A stretch of DNA of 64,000 nucleotides, taken from the NCBI RefSeq assembly GCF_002443255.2, contig NW_019211456.1, positions 27,029,341 through 27,093,340 on the forward strand. Reading direction: 5' to 3'. Under the pieces are notes generated by a model that saw nothing but the letters and a program-made list of their open reading frames with translations, searched no databases and was not told the DNA's origin. The DNA comes from Varroa destructor. Lineage: Eukaryota > Arthropoda > Arachnida > Mesostigmata > Varroidae. Shown here piece by piece: positions 12,372 to 25,500 of this stretch. The position numbers and the translations under genes were made by a program. The stretch's first letter is position 1; the number at the start of each line of letters is the position of its first letter.

Positions 12372-13376
12372 TTGACTGTGATATTTTATACCGAAATTGT
12401 CTTTTGTATTACATACGGTGTTAAGTATAATGGTAGGTAAGATGAAAAATAGCACGACATATAAAAGTATGAGGGAGATTACGGGTACATGGGGGAATTA
12501 CGAAAAAGTAGATTCACGGATTTTAAAGTTGACTGGCGGATAGAACGGGCATGATGTGATTGAAGTCGTAGATAAAAAAAAATAGATTTGACCAAAAGCG
12601 GAAAACCCCGAGAATGTCAACGAAAACCAAACGGTAATTTCAAAAGCGCGTGAAACTGATGCTTATTGCAACAAACAGTGGCCTGTTAAGAGAAATTTCT
12701 GACGCTGCACGACGCGTAGTTCGTTAGAGCGTGGTACTGCCAGGTAGCACCGAACAAAATTAACGGTTAAGTTCAGTTAACAATTTACCCCAGAGAACAA
12801 TAGCCTTAAAATCTTTTATAATTTATACTAATATTTACTCATAAAAGTATGAGTATTGCGGGTTTCGTAATTTCTGGTTATCTAGCATTTGTTTAGAGGG
12901 CATTATATATAGCTTACGTAAAATATAGAAGTGTATAGCTTAGACTGAACATAAATTTGTTCGATTATATTCATCCAACTCAACTGCACCAGTTTGAACT
13001 ACAGAGATAGCTCATCCAAAGCAATGCGTGGTAACAAAGTAAATAGCTGCTATTAGTAATGTACGTTCCATTACATATGATAATATATATTCTGCTGATA
13101 CCTCTACAACCAATAAGTTCAAACACGAAAATAATGAAAATTAAAAGCTATTACTAAAATAGTTTTTTTTACTAAATTATACTTTGGACAGTGTTGTTGC
13201 TACCACCAGTACGACCTCACGGCTTTAAACCGCTGGCTTACTCCAGCATAAAATTATTTAAATAAAATTAATAGTGAGCATGGTGAGCAGCTAGTGTTTG
13301 ATTGCGACTGGTTTCGGGCTTAGACCATCTCAGATGATACATCATCTTACAGCGACAGGTGCTGATAGCAATTCCG

Positions 13377-13616
13377 TTAGTATGTGACAACGCGAGGAGA
13401 AATGAGCGGACGACCAATTGAACGTAAACAAACTCTAAGGCGACGAGCGTTTATTAAAATATCTCCCCAATGAGTTTCCATCGGTACTGCAGCCGTTGAA
13501 AATCTTGTATCTTTAAATTTTCGCGCCAACCAGCAGCTGTTGAATCGCCCGCCCGCCAATCGTCTGATGGCTTCTTCCAGATTCTGTCTCGAATAAGCAA
13601 CGGTGGAATACTTCAT
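13377..13616 (-). other. Short ORF with pipsqueak/CENP-B-like HTH resemblance, possibly a transposon fossil
   Basis: A 79-codon minus-strand ORF. It opens with YSRQNLEEAIRRLAGG and continues through LARKF to AVPMETHWGDI. The order Y-x4-L-x2-A-I-x3-x2-G, then an Ala-x2-F helix, then P-x2-T resembles the HTH_psq fold of pipsqueak and bab proteins and of pogo/Tigger transposases. The spacing between LARKF and the P-x2-T turn is longer than usual, so the domain may be disrupted. An in-frame TGA lies directly before the ATG, and no transposase DDE domain or terminal repeats are evident. It could be a degenerate Tigger/pogo relic, an unrelated short gene or chance. Confidence 0.22.
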
Positions 13617-14949
13617 TCAGTCAAACTGCGCGCCAAAACGGCAGCTTGTTTGGAACAGTCTTTTTCACACATTATTACCAAGTGGTAAACTATTTAATCT
13701 GGTGTTATAATAACGCAATCAAGTAAAATCAATGAATATTACTTTGTCACTGGCCGGATCTATTTAGTTTTGTACCTAACATGAAAATTCTAACGGGACG
13801 CCTGAGCAGCGTTTCGGTGACATTTAGTGCCGAGCTGAATTTGACATACCTTCTCTACTGGGTAGAATGATCTAATGTTTATGAAAACATGGCCGCCGTA
13901 CCAGCGCCGTAGTCGGGACCCTGGGTAGGGGCAGCAGCAGCGCTGGCAGGTTAATCGCTCGGTGGTTACTGGTTCGTAGCGGAAAAAAGGCAAGAAGGCT
14001 GCCGCGTGCAGGTTAACTGATTATCTCACTGACTCCCAGCGCTGCTGTATATAGAGTCCTTTTTACATAGCAGCAGTCCTTGTGAATCAACAGAGCTGGG
14101 TGTCTGTCTGCCCTGATGTTTACGTCTTGATATTGTTATGATGATGGGCTGTAGGAGTACTGCTATTGCTGCTAGTGGGAGATAACAGTCTACGCAATAC
14201 GAGATTTGTTGTGTGTATTTTGAGCGGCGCTAGCAGAGGTACTGGTATTGATAGTGTTACAAGTCCATTGCTAAATAACTGCAACAACAGTTTCGACGGC
14301 GACATTGCTAGCCTCATCGTTATCAAAGCCCGTTTGTCATCTCACCAGGATTAGGAATAATAATAATAATTATCATCATCTTTTTAATACAATTGGATAT
14401 TTCCCTCGCAAAAATTACAATGCTATATGAGAAAATCAGAGTCATCTAAAAAAGTGGACCGTATGCAGGATATAGTCCTATTGTATATAAAGTATTATAC
14501 AGTTATTCTTTTTGTCGACCTGGCAGCGGTAATCCCAGCTGCCTGCCGGAAGGCAGTGTACTGATCATCGCTGCGAATATAAAAAACGTTTTTGAAGAGG
14601 AAATAACACCCACTGTGCAGTGTAACCGGTGAGCCGCCTCACATTGTCCGGCTAGTCAGATTCCAAATGTGTGACAGTGTTATTGATAGGTATTTCTATA
14701 TCTGAAAATATATAAATACAGATACATTTTGCATATATGCGAACGGATCCGTTTTGACGTCCCAGCATTCTCTCAGAGAAGAGCTTCGTATATTCTGTTA
14801 CTGGCTCGTGAGGGGCATGTGCGTGTATGTGGGTCTCTGTGCGGAAAAATTTGGATTTGATTTTCGCCGATCTTGGATTTACTAACGAATCAAGTGTACT
14901 ACGTCTTCTCACCTGTTCTTTCAACCTATCGACGATTGTTTGAAAAGCA

Positions 14950-14993
14950 AAGATCATATATAGATATATATATATATATCTATATATGATCTT
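14950..14993. repeat. Perfect 44-bp palindrome rich in TA
   Basis: Positions 14950-14993 are exactly self-complementary about 14971/14972. AAGATCATATATAG is at the left end and its reverse complement at the right, with TA repeats in the centre. It lies 18 bp before an assembly gap, which suggests the structure helped break the assembly. Confidence 0.9.
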
Positions 14994-15011
14994 AGATGAA
15001 TATGCCTATAT

Positions 15012-15111
15012 NNNNNNNNNNNNNNNNNNNNNNNNNNNNNNNNNNNNNNNNNNNNNNNNNNNNNNNNNNNNNNNNNNNNNNNNNNNNNNNNNNNNNNNNN
15101 NNNNNNNNNNN
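15012..15111. other. Assembly gap (100 N)
   Basis: Exactly 100 N, a conventional placeholder for unknown length, flanked by TATAT on one side and ATAT on the other. It falls in the presumed AF10 promoter/5' leader, so regulatory sequence may be missing. Confidence 0.98.
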
Positions 15112-15538
15112 ATATTCACGGATAAGTTAATTCTGTTGTGTTGTTCCGATTGTGACAGACAGATTCGGAAGTGCGGTGTTTTCCAAAAGTGAGTAAGCTG
15201 ACTGTTGACGGTGAATTTTGTTCGCATTTTGTTCTTATTTCTGCTGGGCCGCGCTGTGTTTGGTGGCGAAGTGGTGCGCAACAACAAGTTCGTGCTGCCC
15301 GCTGGGCTTCGGGGGTGGTAATGGTGGAGACGCTGCTCGTTCCGGGGGGCACAATTTGCCATTGCCAACGCCACCACTTTCGTCGTCGTCATTATCAGCA
15401 GCTGAAGCAACGACAACAGAAACAACAGCCGTCAATTTCTGACAGGAGTATGCCTGTTCCTGTCCAGGCCGTTCGTATATGCCATCGTCCATTGCTGATG
15501 CTGGTTAGCGCCGTTGCTGAGGTGTCTTCTGGGGCAAG

Positions 15539-18500
15539 ATGAAAGAGATGTTGGGCGGCTGTTGTGTGTGCTCCGACGAGCGGGGATGGGCCGAAAACCC
15601 GCTCGTCTATTGTGATGGTGCTGGATGCAACGTAGCTGTACACCAAGGTACGAAGTTAGCAACCCGCTCTCAGGAACTAACTCAGATGTAGATACACATA
15701 TACATATATCAGTGGATATATAGGGACGGACTAAGGAGCGAATAAACGTAAAAAACTAATATGTTACAGGGGAGAACAAATCGGAACCAGTGGTGATAGT
15801 ACCCAGGATTCTTTTCAGAACTAATCATATACATAGATAATTAGCTTTGATGGTTATAGAATCAGCAGGAGCATGGAAAACAAATAAGTTTTTATTCATT
15901 GTTATTATAACTATTAGTCATATTATCTAAGAAGGAAATTAGACGGAGAGTAACATAGCTTAACAAGCAAGGCGTGTGCAATGTCTTAAGCATTTTCGGC
16001 GAAAGTGGCAAAGAAAATATATACATAATTTATTTCGCTGCTGTAAAAGAACACCCGGGGGCGGTATGTAAGTTTTTTGTACACAGACTCCTAAAAAAAA
16101 AAGTTAGTTTAATCATTGACTTGCTTAACACGTAGTATCGTAAGCATTACTAAGCAACTTCTTACACGAAAAAGTTGTAGACAAAATTACTCAACCTATA
16201 TATTGGATGAACGCAGACAGGTGTTCCATTCTGATTTGTAATGGCGGGAAAACCTTACACTGCCGTGCGACTGGGTAACTATATGTGTATGGTCTCACTC
16301 ACATATGAATATGAAAAATAAACAAAAGTGTGAATACATATGTACTCACACCTTGATTCATTTTTTTTATGGAAGATATTAATATATTTACAAAAAAATC
16401 CATCCGCGCTTCATTTCTCCGAAGTTCAGTATATGCCATGTTTGATAAGTACGCTATTATGCTACTTCATAAATTTGGTCTCGCAAATGAAACAGAACCA
16501 AAACCACGCGACAGAATGATAATACGCTGTATTTCTATTGTTCCCAACAGGCTGTTGAATCTTGATTGTCTCAGTTTTCAAACGTTGTCTTTATTTGCTC
16601 CATGGTTACTAATGCAGCTGGTTACAACGTACCACACGTTGCGAATAGCTGCATTTTCGAAGGTATGGTGTGAAATACACTGCGTTTCTTAGGCTGCGCA
16701 GAATCTTTTTCGTTATCTATCCATTTTTAGCACTTCTAAATAATAATTACTTGTTTATTACTTATGACAAACACATTTTATTTTGCCTGAACAAAGGATC
16801 GAGCTCGTATTTACTCCCCCTGGTGTTTAAATTGTTCCACCTCGTATTTACTCCCCCTGGTATTTAAATTGTTCAACTTCGTATTTATTCCCCCTGGTGT
16901 TTAAATAGTACAACTGGCTAGTCTATAAGCGGCTTGCCATCAAGCATTTTTAACTGTCAACGGATTCGAACCTAAGCCGCAGATACTCTGATGCTCTTTT
17001 CTTATCACTTGTTGCTATTTTATCCGTAACCAAGGCAACAGCAAACAGTCTCGCTACTTTGTGTAGCAGCGTTCTATGTCAGTGTATCATGATCCATGCA
17101 TTTTGCGTTTTCCAATTATACTGTAGCCTATTACAATAATATATTAGCGCAATGTAACCGCTGCATCGTTATTTCACTCGATTATTTGCACATGGCAGTA
17201 CTGTTCTTATAGACTCGTGAAACGCACTGCTTGTTTCAAGCTCTCTTCTCTGACCCTCAGTACTACTGCAGCGATTTTTGATATGAAGGACTATTGGAGC
17301 CACAATTGATATAAATCGTGGCGGGATCATGGTACTGATACTGACCGGCAGCAATCATAGCAGCAGTATAAAGAGTTCGAAGGTATTGCACCACCCACAG
17401 AACAGGCACATTGCGCCCACTACCACCGTCAACATCACCTGTCTAATGTTGCTGCTGTTGTTACTCCACTGTGAACTGCCGCTCGCACTCCATTGTTCTT
17501 TTCTTTTCGTAACTATAACTAAATTGATTAGTTCCCATATAATTTTTAATAGTAGCGGCGATACAGTTCCAACGGCCGGAGCGGTGGTAGGCAGCTGATG
17601 TTTTGGCGCCTTTTTGCCGTTCTTGAAATTCTGGTAGTTTTACTAGACTTGATCCTAATAGTTCGACAGTACCAGCTCTAGCACAATTAACGTATCGTTA
17701 CGAGCAGTGTCACTTTAGTTGTCGCTTGCTGTTGCTGCTTGTGGTTCATTTTTCTTTTTTTTTGGGGTTTTTCGTCGGCTGTTACCTTTTGTAGAGCTAA
17801 AGTGGATGTTTCAAGTGTTACTCTACTACCAGCTGTTCGTTATTACTATCGATGATAGTTGATACTGTATTGACGAGCTAAGCAGCTGCATTGGTGATAC
17901 TGTTACAACAGAAATTGAGAAATTGTGCCAGGTTGTTGACGTCTGTGTGCGCTTTTCACGCGTTGTATTTTTTCTTAGAATTATGGAATCTATTATAGAA
18001 TCTAACTCTGTGTCTACTTTAGTCTACAACTATTCATAGTAATCAGATGTAGAACTACCAGGGTTATCATCTCCACGCTACGTACCCGCCATCCACCAGT
18101 GAATAGCCCTGTACTAAAGTAGTGGTGACGGTCGTGGTCATTGTTGTATAGAATGCCACTTCTTGCATTAGCCATTATGTGGACTGCTTGGCTTGCATTG
18201 CAATTGCAACTATCGCCTCGTTCAAGTGCCAGTATGATCTGCTGTTTTTCGCCGCATACCAGATGCCGCCATCCTTTGTTGTGTCCTGTTATTTTCTGCG
18301 CCTTCTGAGATGTACAGAACACATGCGACTGGCAGCAGCGGCAGTACTGCCACTAGCAGGAGAAAGCCATTGTAATTCGTAGTTAATTTTGCGTCGGCTC
18401 GTCTAGTCTTTATCGCCTAACGACGGTTGTTATTGTAGCTGGTCGTGTCGATGATTGCGCGCGAACTAGCGTGCGATTGGCAGCCATTAACACCAACGAC

Positions 18501-21500
18501 TGAGGGCTGCGTGACCGACCGTTTCTTGGCTTACGCGCCAGCTAACGAAGACAGCAGCTGTTAAGTATTAGCTTGACGGTCGGCACGTGAGGTGGTGCGA
18601 CAATGTTGCCACCGTTATCGTCATTGCTTCTGCTGGTCTTGTTGTTACGATTACTGCTGTGACGAGGATTGCAGTTGCATCACCGAAAATCAGGAACCTA
18701 TCGTATAGGTGTGCCTGAGTGTCGGCCGTCTGCCAGCCTGATCAGACAAAAATTAAGAGAATGAGTAGAATGGGGAAAATGCAGGTAAACGTTAGGGACT
18801 AGTTGCCTATGGTTGCCGTAGTAGTGATGGTGAAAGCCGCGTGGTAACACTAATGCGTGTCTGCACAAAGTTAAAACGAACTGGAGACATGTGGGGGTGG
18901 CGTATCAAAAAGAAATAGAGGACTCGAATACCAGAAGATATTGCGTAATTATAAGCTAATATGATAATATGGTAAGGTATAAGTTAAGACGTGTATGTTG
19001 AAACTATTAACTGGCCGGTTCAATTGTACCCGATTTCGACCTTGTTTAAATAATTTCAGTAGCTGCACTTCGCAGTTTCAGTTGTACGTTGCAGATTGTA
19101 CCCAGGACGATTTCAACCATGATTATTGGAAATCTTATATCTAGCAGTCTTCTGATATAGTTTTGCGCAGAGAATTTTTGCCGTCGTGACGAAAGTAGGC
19201 TAAATTATAGGTCCAATTAACTAAATGCCTGACTGATGAGAAATACAAAATAGTAAATATACTTTTGGCCAGTAAAGCTAGTGAAATGTTTTGTTTAAAC
19301 ACATTGTCGATAATTCACGTTTGTTTAAATAAACACGGAAATCTTCTGCTGTAGTTGGTTTAGCGCGGGCGGAAATATAGTTTCCTTTTTTCTTCTTTGT
19401 CTTGTGCGGAGTCACTAAATCGCTAAAATTAACCATATTAACCAAAAGACAAAACGAACACAAAAACCTTGAAGCATATACATTTGAATCGCTTCAATGG
19501 AGGTTCGATACCTCGAATGGCGGTACAAGTTTACTAGGTTCACAATGAGTTAGTCTTCTGCAAATACGTATGTCTGTGAGATATCCACTATATTTTGGTT
19601 TAAAAAAAAAAGAGTAAATTGTAGATATTAAAAAATAACTGCAGTGAAATATGCTTGTAAACAACGGTGAATAGTTGTCTGTGGTTTCCACTAAAGTTCT
19701 ATTGTGCTACATAATCACGCGAAGAGTAATCTGAGTAGGTGTTCAAATAAAGGCTTAAATAGGCCCAAATCATATTATCAGTCTTCCACTGGTACCTCAT
19801 ATATATTGAAAGTGCAACCGAAGACAAAACGTGCGATAAGAAAAGGGTTTGTTTGTCCAACTATTCATCTATGTAAAACCATTCCCATGGTCTTATCATC
19901 GACGTAACTACGCTCGACCCGGTAGAACGTAAAGGTAAATCACAAGCCAAGGTCTGTATCAAATACCCATACTGACGATCCGCTTGTCGTTTATTTCAGC
20001 GTGTTACGGTATCGTGCAAGTGCCAACGGGCCCGTGGTTTTGCCGAAAATGCGAGTCACAGGAGCGGACAGCTCGTGTTGTAAGTATTATCCCGTAAGAC
20101 AATTGTGGCTTAACTAGATTCGGCCAACCGATATTCTTCAACTACCACGAAAATACGCACTATCGTATCAATCAGTTTTATGTCAGCTAACTCTTCTACC
20201 ATTGCAAAAGTCGAAACAAATCTATGTTCTTCTAATGTCTGGTGACTTCCAATCGTCTTCTACCGTACTTTGTGTTTCGGTACGAAGTGAATTAATCTCA
20301 TTTTGAAGGTATAGCGGTGTCAAGCAGAATAGATATATCGCCTATCTTTTACCAGTAACTAGCCGTTTTGGGTTCATATTCTAATTAGCTTGCTGTTTGT
20401 GGCGTTGTAGCGCTGCGAGCTGTGTCCCTCCCGGGAAGGCGCCCTCAAACGAACGGATTCTTCGGGAGGCGGTTGGGCACATGTGGTTTGTGCCCTCTAC
20501 ATCCCCGAGGTCCGTTTCGGCAATGTCACCACGATGGAACCCATTATGCTGGAAATGGTCCCTCAAGATCGATACCATAAGACCTGCTCACTATGCACCG
20601 ATTCAGGCCATGCAAACGTAAGTTATCTAAGCGCCGTTATGTAAAAAACTGACATTACGAGCTTGGACATTTTGTTATTATTTGGTTCCGCGAGGTTTAT
20701 TTGAAGTGTAATAACTTGAAGCGATCTTATTTGCTGTGATGCACACACAGTTGCATAGGAATTGATTCGATTTGGATAATATTTATTGTTCGCTAAATAG
20801 ACTGGGTTCTTACATGAATTCGCGTCTCTTACGTTGTTTTTCTTTATTGGTGACGTTTGCTACATTCTGATTGATGATGTTGCCTTTACAGCTGGGAGCG
20901 TGTATGCAGTGCAATAAGTCAGGGTGTAAACAGTACTTCCACGTAACATGCGCACAGGCTGCAGGCCTTCTGTGCGAAGAAGCAGGAAATTATATGGACA
21001 ATGTGAAATACTGCGGTTACTGTCAACATCATTATCAGAAGTTGGTAAGTTTTCAGTACTCCCACTACTATCTACTTTTAAGGGATTGTGTCTATACTGC
21101 ATGTGCGTACGAATTACGCACTAATTATAATAAAATGAATTACTGCTGAAAGCCGGAGGCAACAGAAGGAAAAGTAACGTTGAAGATTAAATTACACGAA
21201 CGTATAAAGTCAGATCCGATTCATCACATTATTATTATTAATATCCTTCAAGGTACACACCCAATAATACATATGTCGCCGTTAAAAACTATTTTAGGTG
21301 TGATATTGGTATGGTGAGAATAAATCGAAGCATAATTTATTGTGATGTGTTCAGAACGAAGAATATGGTCAGCGACTAATTTGAACCGTTCCGCTTAATT
21401 GTCCCCAAAGTTGGCCGTAAAGTAAATGGTGTCTCATCATTGTTTGTCCACTATCAAATTCATTTGACAATAATATAAATATTCGTAATAGCCGTAAACG

Positions 21501-22534
21501 CCTCAAAGTAACACATTAGGTGACAGTTAGACATTCACATGTACGAGATAAACATGCGACGTTAGCTCTATATTTACAATTGCAGCGAGAGCACGTAACA
21601 TTTAGTTGGTTACTCCTGTCTTTGGCGTGAATTCAGTCAAAACAAAAATAAAAGTGGCAGCTATCGCTTGATCATGCTGACCCAGGTCTGTTTGTTAATG
21701 ATTTTTAATGCTGCGCAAAATATCGGCTGGTACCTTTAGTAAAAAAAAAGTGAGAAATGGATAAAGCAGCAGAGCGCAAGCTGAGACGGGCTGCAAAACA
21801 AACGATTGTTAAAAATTCGCGTACAATGTTAACTCCCCATGAGCAAAAAGTAATTAAGCTTTATCGAGAAAAAGGCTTGACAATAACTGCAATTTCGAGA
21901 AATATTGGAAGAACTCGCGGAGCTATTCAAAACGTTCTAGCAGATCCAGCTTTGTATCTCAAAAAGTATCGCATCTGGAAGGCGGTAAGCACTTGATGTC
22001 GAGTTAGGTGAACTTACAGTTGAAACATACAGCTTTTTTAGAAAGTCATGAAACATCTCTCTATACAACAACAAGACGCCGGGAATGTTAACGCGAGCCT
22101 ATGAAGGAGGGTTGCGATAGAACAGAATACTAACACTGTCACTAAATCGAATACATTTTCAAAGAGTAGCAATTGTAGATCTGAAATATGTTAAATAATT
22201 TCGGTAAGAACAAGAAAAAGATAATAAAAAAAAAACTTGATTGTATTAAATTATTGATAAATGAGGGCAAGCAGCAAGAAGCAGAGGGTATATTAATTAG
22301 TAATCATAATGTCTATATAACCACACCTAGTAAAATCAGTTTCTTTTGGAAAAACATAAGCCCCACTATTTAATTATTCTATGATTCTATTCTCAACTAT
22401 TCATGACGCTTATTTATAACTTTGCTTAGTGTATTTATTGATTCGATTCTCCTAGGAATTTCGAAATTCAGTTTTCTAGGTGTTACGTATGAAGGTCGGT
22501 ATAACATAACAGCAGTTATTTTTCATTGTGTCAA

Positions 22535-22566
<32 letters not shown>

Positions 22567-25500
22567 ACGCGCCTTATGCACTTGAGATCATGGAGTATAG
22601 TATTTATACAAATAACATAAATAATATTTATATGGCGTCATGGATGAATGCTTGAGATAATATTCAGTACAATATTTACAGATAATAGCTTATCTTCTAC
22701 TCAATGTATTAACCAATAAAATTAATAGATGTTATTTAAGCTAGTTTTGATCATCACTGTCATATAAAACTAATTTTTCGCTAAATATTGTTTGCTGTTT
22801 ATAATCGTTTTTTGCCAAACAGAAAAAAGACAGTAACATAAAAACGATTCCGGCTTTCAAACCTCCATCGTCTTCATCGATCCTCTCGGAGGACGACAGC
22901 GATGCCCCACCACCAACGACGACTACAACAGGTCGAGGGCGTCGCGCGACCGGGGGCGGCACCGGTGGAGGCCGTGCCAAACGGCCGCCGATATACACCT
23001 CTGATTCGGAGGGTGACGACAGTGCCCCAACACCTCCGTCTCAGTTACATACGACGACGTCAACGAAGGCCGAAGGCAAATCGCCTCCGAAGCGGGCGGC
23101 AAAGGAGCGCCAGCAGCAACAGCATCCCGTCGTTCCGTCAGGTAGCGGCTCTGTTGCTGCCGCTGCTGCAGCTGCTTCAACAGTGTCGGCGAGCACAGTC
23201 TACGATGATCCCGAATTCGATGATGACTCATGCGAACTATCGAAGGTTAAGTTCGAGAGTAAAAGCAGAGATGAATTCAAATGTAAGGAAAAAAAACAAA
23301 CATATTTTAACGAGGCTGAATTGAACTGTATTTAACAGAGTACTATATTTGTACTTCTTACTATTACCCCCACTGATGTTCAAGAACGACTTTTTTGAAG
23401 GCTGCAAGTTCTTAATGACCCCCTTACACCTTGACATAGATATTCTAGTAGAAACAATATAACAAAGAAAGTTTTGTAAGTGTATTTTGACCAGCGGAAA
23501 GTTAACTGAAGGAAAGTTCACTCCAGTGGACAACTGACGAAATTCAATGAAGTTGTCGACATGAAACGCAGACCTACACACCTGTGTACTACTGTATTCA
23601 CTATTCTATCAAAACGTTTGTGCATCTTTAGCTACTCCTATTAACAGTGACTTGAAAACGGTGTAACGTGCGCAGCCATCCAGTATTATAGCTTAGCGGT
23701 GTTACAGATGCATATGTTTTGCTAATAGCCCCCTTCGACTACAGAAATACCTATGTAGCCGGAACGGCCAGATTCCTGCGAACCGACAACTACTCCCCGC
23801 AACTATCACAACAGTTGTTCAACTGCAGTTGCTCCTCTGACAACATGCTGCAGCTGAAGCGATAGAATACGCGTGTAGACTTATAGAAATCAAGTTATAC
23901 ATGACTCAAGGAAATGAATCTATAGGCAGTGGATTGTTCTTAATTGGCTAATACATTGGTTTAGTTCTGTTTCGTGCCACTACTAAAACAAGATCGCAAA
24001 ACTGTACACACGAAGTAGTTAGTACATATAGAGGAAGTTTGCAAATCCTCTGCCTTTACCGTACAGGTGTGCACAATCAAAATCAAATGGATAACGTGAC
24101 ATTTTTTGAAGCAAGTAGCTTATAATCGTATATAAAGGTAAAATTAAAAGCACTTAGTTTATTTAGTGGATGTAACGATGAAATAATGGCAATGGCAACG
24201 CTGTGCACTGTATGCAATATATCATTAGCTTTATATCGCACCGTAATATCGCATCAAGTATAGAGTACACGACAGAGAGTTTACAAAAAACGGCGTTACT
24301 CTTGTGACATAAGTGAACAAGTGGAGGCTTCCACATTGAATTTCACTGCTCTGATCTGCTGATACGATAAGCCCTCTTGGAACTGTCATAAAAGGAGCCA
24401 ACATTTCTACTTGAACCCGAGGCAGTGGCACTTCACGTTGTTTATACATCTAGCTGTCCAACGGTCATTGAAGCTACACTTGTCCAAATTATTCTATACA
24501 TGGCAGTACCAAAGCTTTCTTCTAATTAAATAGTTCCGACAAGCGTTATGAAAAGGCATATAGTTCTCTTTTACGGTACTTCCTAACGTATTCTAAAGGG
24601 CTTCCTATAATACTATTTCGGCATTCATTATTATGTAAATTTAGAGTTCATCGCAATTACTGTGTTGGGTCGTTGTTTTGTTTGTTGTAATCTGGTGTAA
24701 AGAATTTGTATTGATTGGCTGGTTAGCTTATGCCTATAATTAAGAGTACAGTTGTCCTTTTCCATGATTTTTTAAAAAATCTATTCCTTGAATTTTTCGT
24801 TACTGTCGTAATAAATTACCTGATGGATACCTGATGGTTTATTAATCTATGTTTTAGCATTTACTTAGATACAATTCGTAATATACCTCATATTTAGCAA
24901 CCTCCTATTACATCTCTCATTGTTCTCTCTGTTTTATTTTAACTATTATACATTTATTATTAGTATAGTAACTTCTCTAGGCTTTCTGACCTTTACCTTA
25001 AATCTGTAAAGAGTGATTACCACTGACTAACCTACGTCTATTTTTGTTCCCTTTCGCTGTCTCAAAATTTGTTTGCTGGACGCATTGTCGCCATCATACT
25101 TCGCGTGATGAACTGGACTTGAACTTTACAAGCAACGGCCAAGTCAAAACGTTCGTCGGAAAAGAATCCTCCCGCGAACTTCATGTCAATGTACGACTCA
25201 CTGACGAAGAATACCGCCCAGAAAAAGTCACAAAGTGGAGGTGGCTCGAAGCGGACATCGAAAGAAGCCAACAAGGACAGCAATAAAGCCGACAAGGATA
25301 GTGCTAGTGGAATCGATAAGGACCGAACGAATCAACAGGTTCCGCCTTCTAAGCGGCCGAAGACACCGAGCACTGGCAGCGGCGCCAGTAACCAGTCGAA
25401 CCACAATCACAGCAGTAGTAGCAGTATCAACAATGCTACGAGTAGTAGTAGTAGTAGTAGTAGTAATAATAATAATAATAATAACAACCAGGCGAACATC

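Larger units (their letters stand above)
11469..15538. other. Region downstream of BTB exons; no confident exon
   Basis: If the donor at 11469 is not used, the frame stays open to a stop at 11570-11572. AATAAA signals at 12277-12282 and 12366-12371 could then end a short isoform. I looked for C2H2 zinc-finger (C-x2-C...H) coding on the + strand and found none. The stretch contains a poly-C/TATC tract, a minus-strand ORF with a pipsqueak-like motif, a perfect palindrome and an assembly gap, each listed separately. The part from about 15112 is probably the AF10 5' leader. Confidence 0.5.
21045..22822 (+). other. AF10 intron 4
   Basis: A 1.78-kb intron between LQKL-type exon end TTG|GTAAGT and acceptor CAAACAG. 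It hosts the Tc3-like HTH ORF (21757-21996) and a TA/TG microsatellite (22535-22566). The flanking AF10 exons are both phase 0. Confidence 0.7.

Noticed and set aside
16920..17030. B-box-like motif GGTTCGAATCC on the minus strand, suggesting a tRNA
   Set aside because: The bases flanking the loop do not pair into a T stem, and no acceptor stem or A box lies at the right distance. It is at best a decayed tRNA-derived element.
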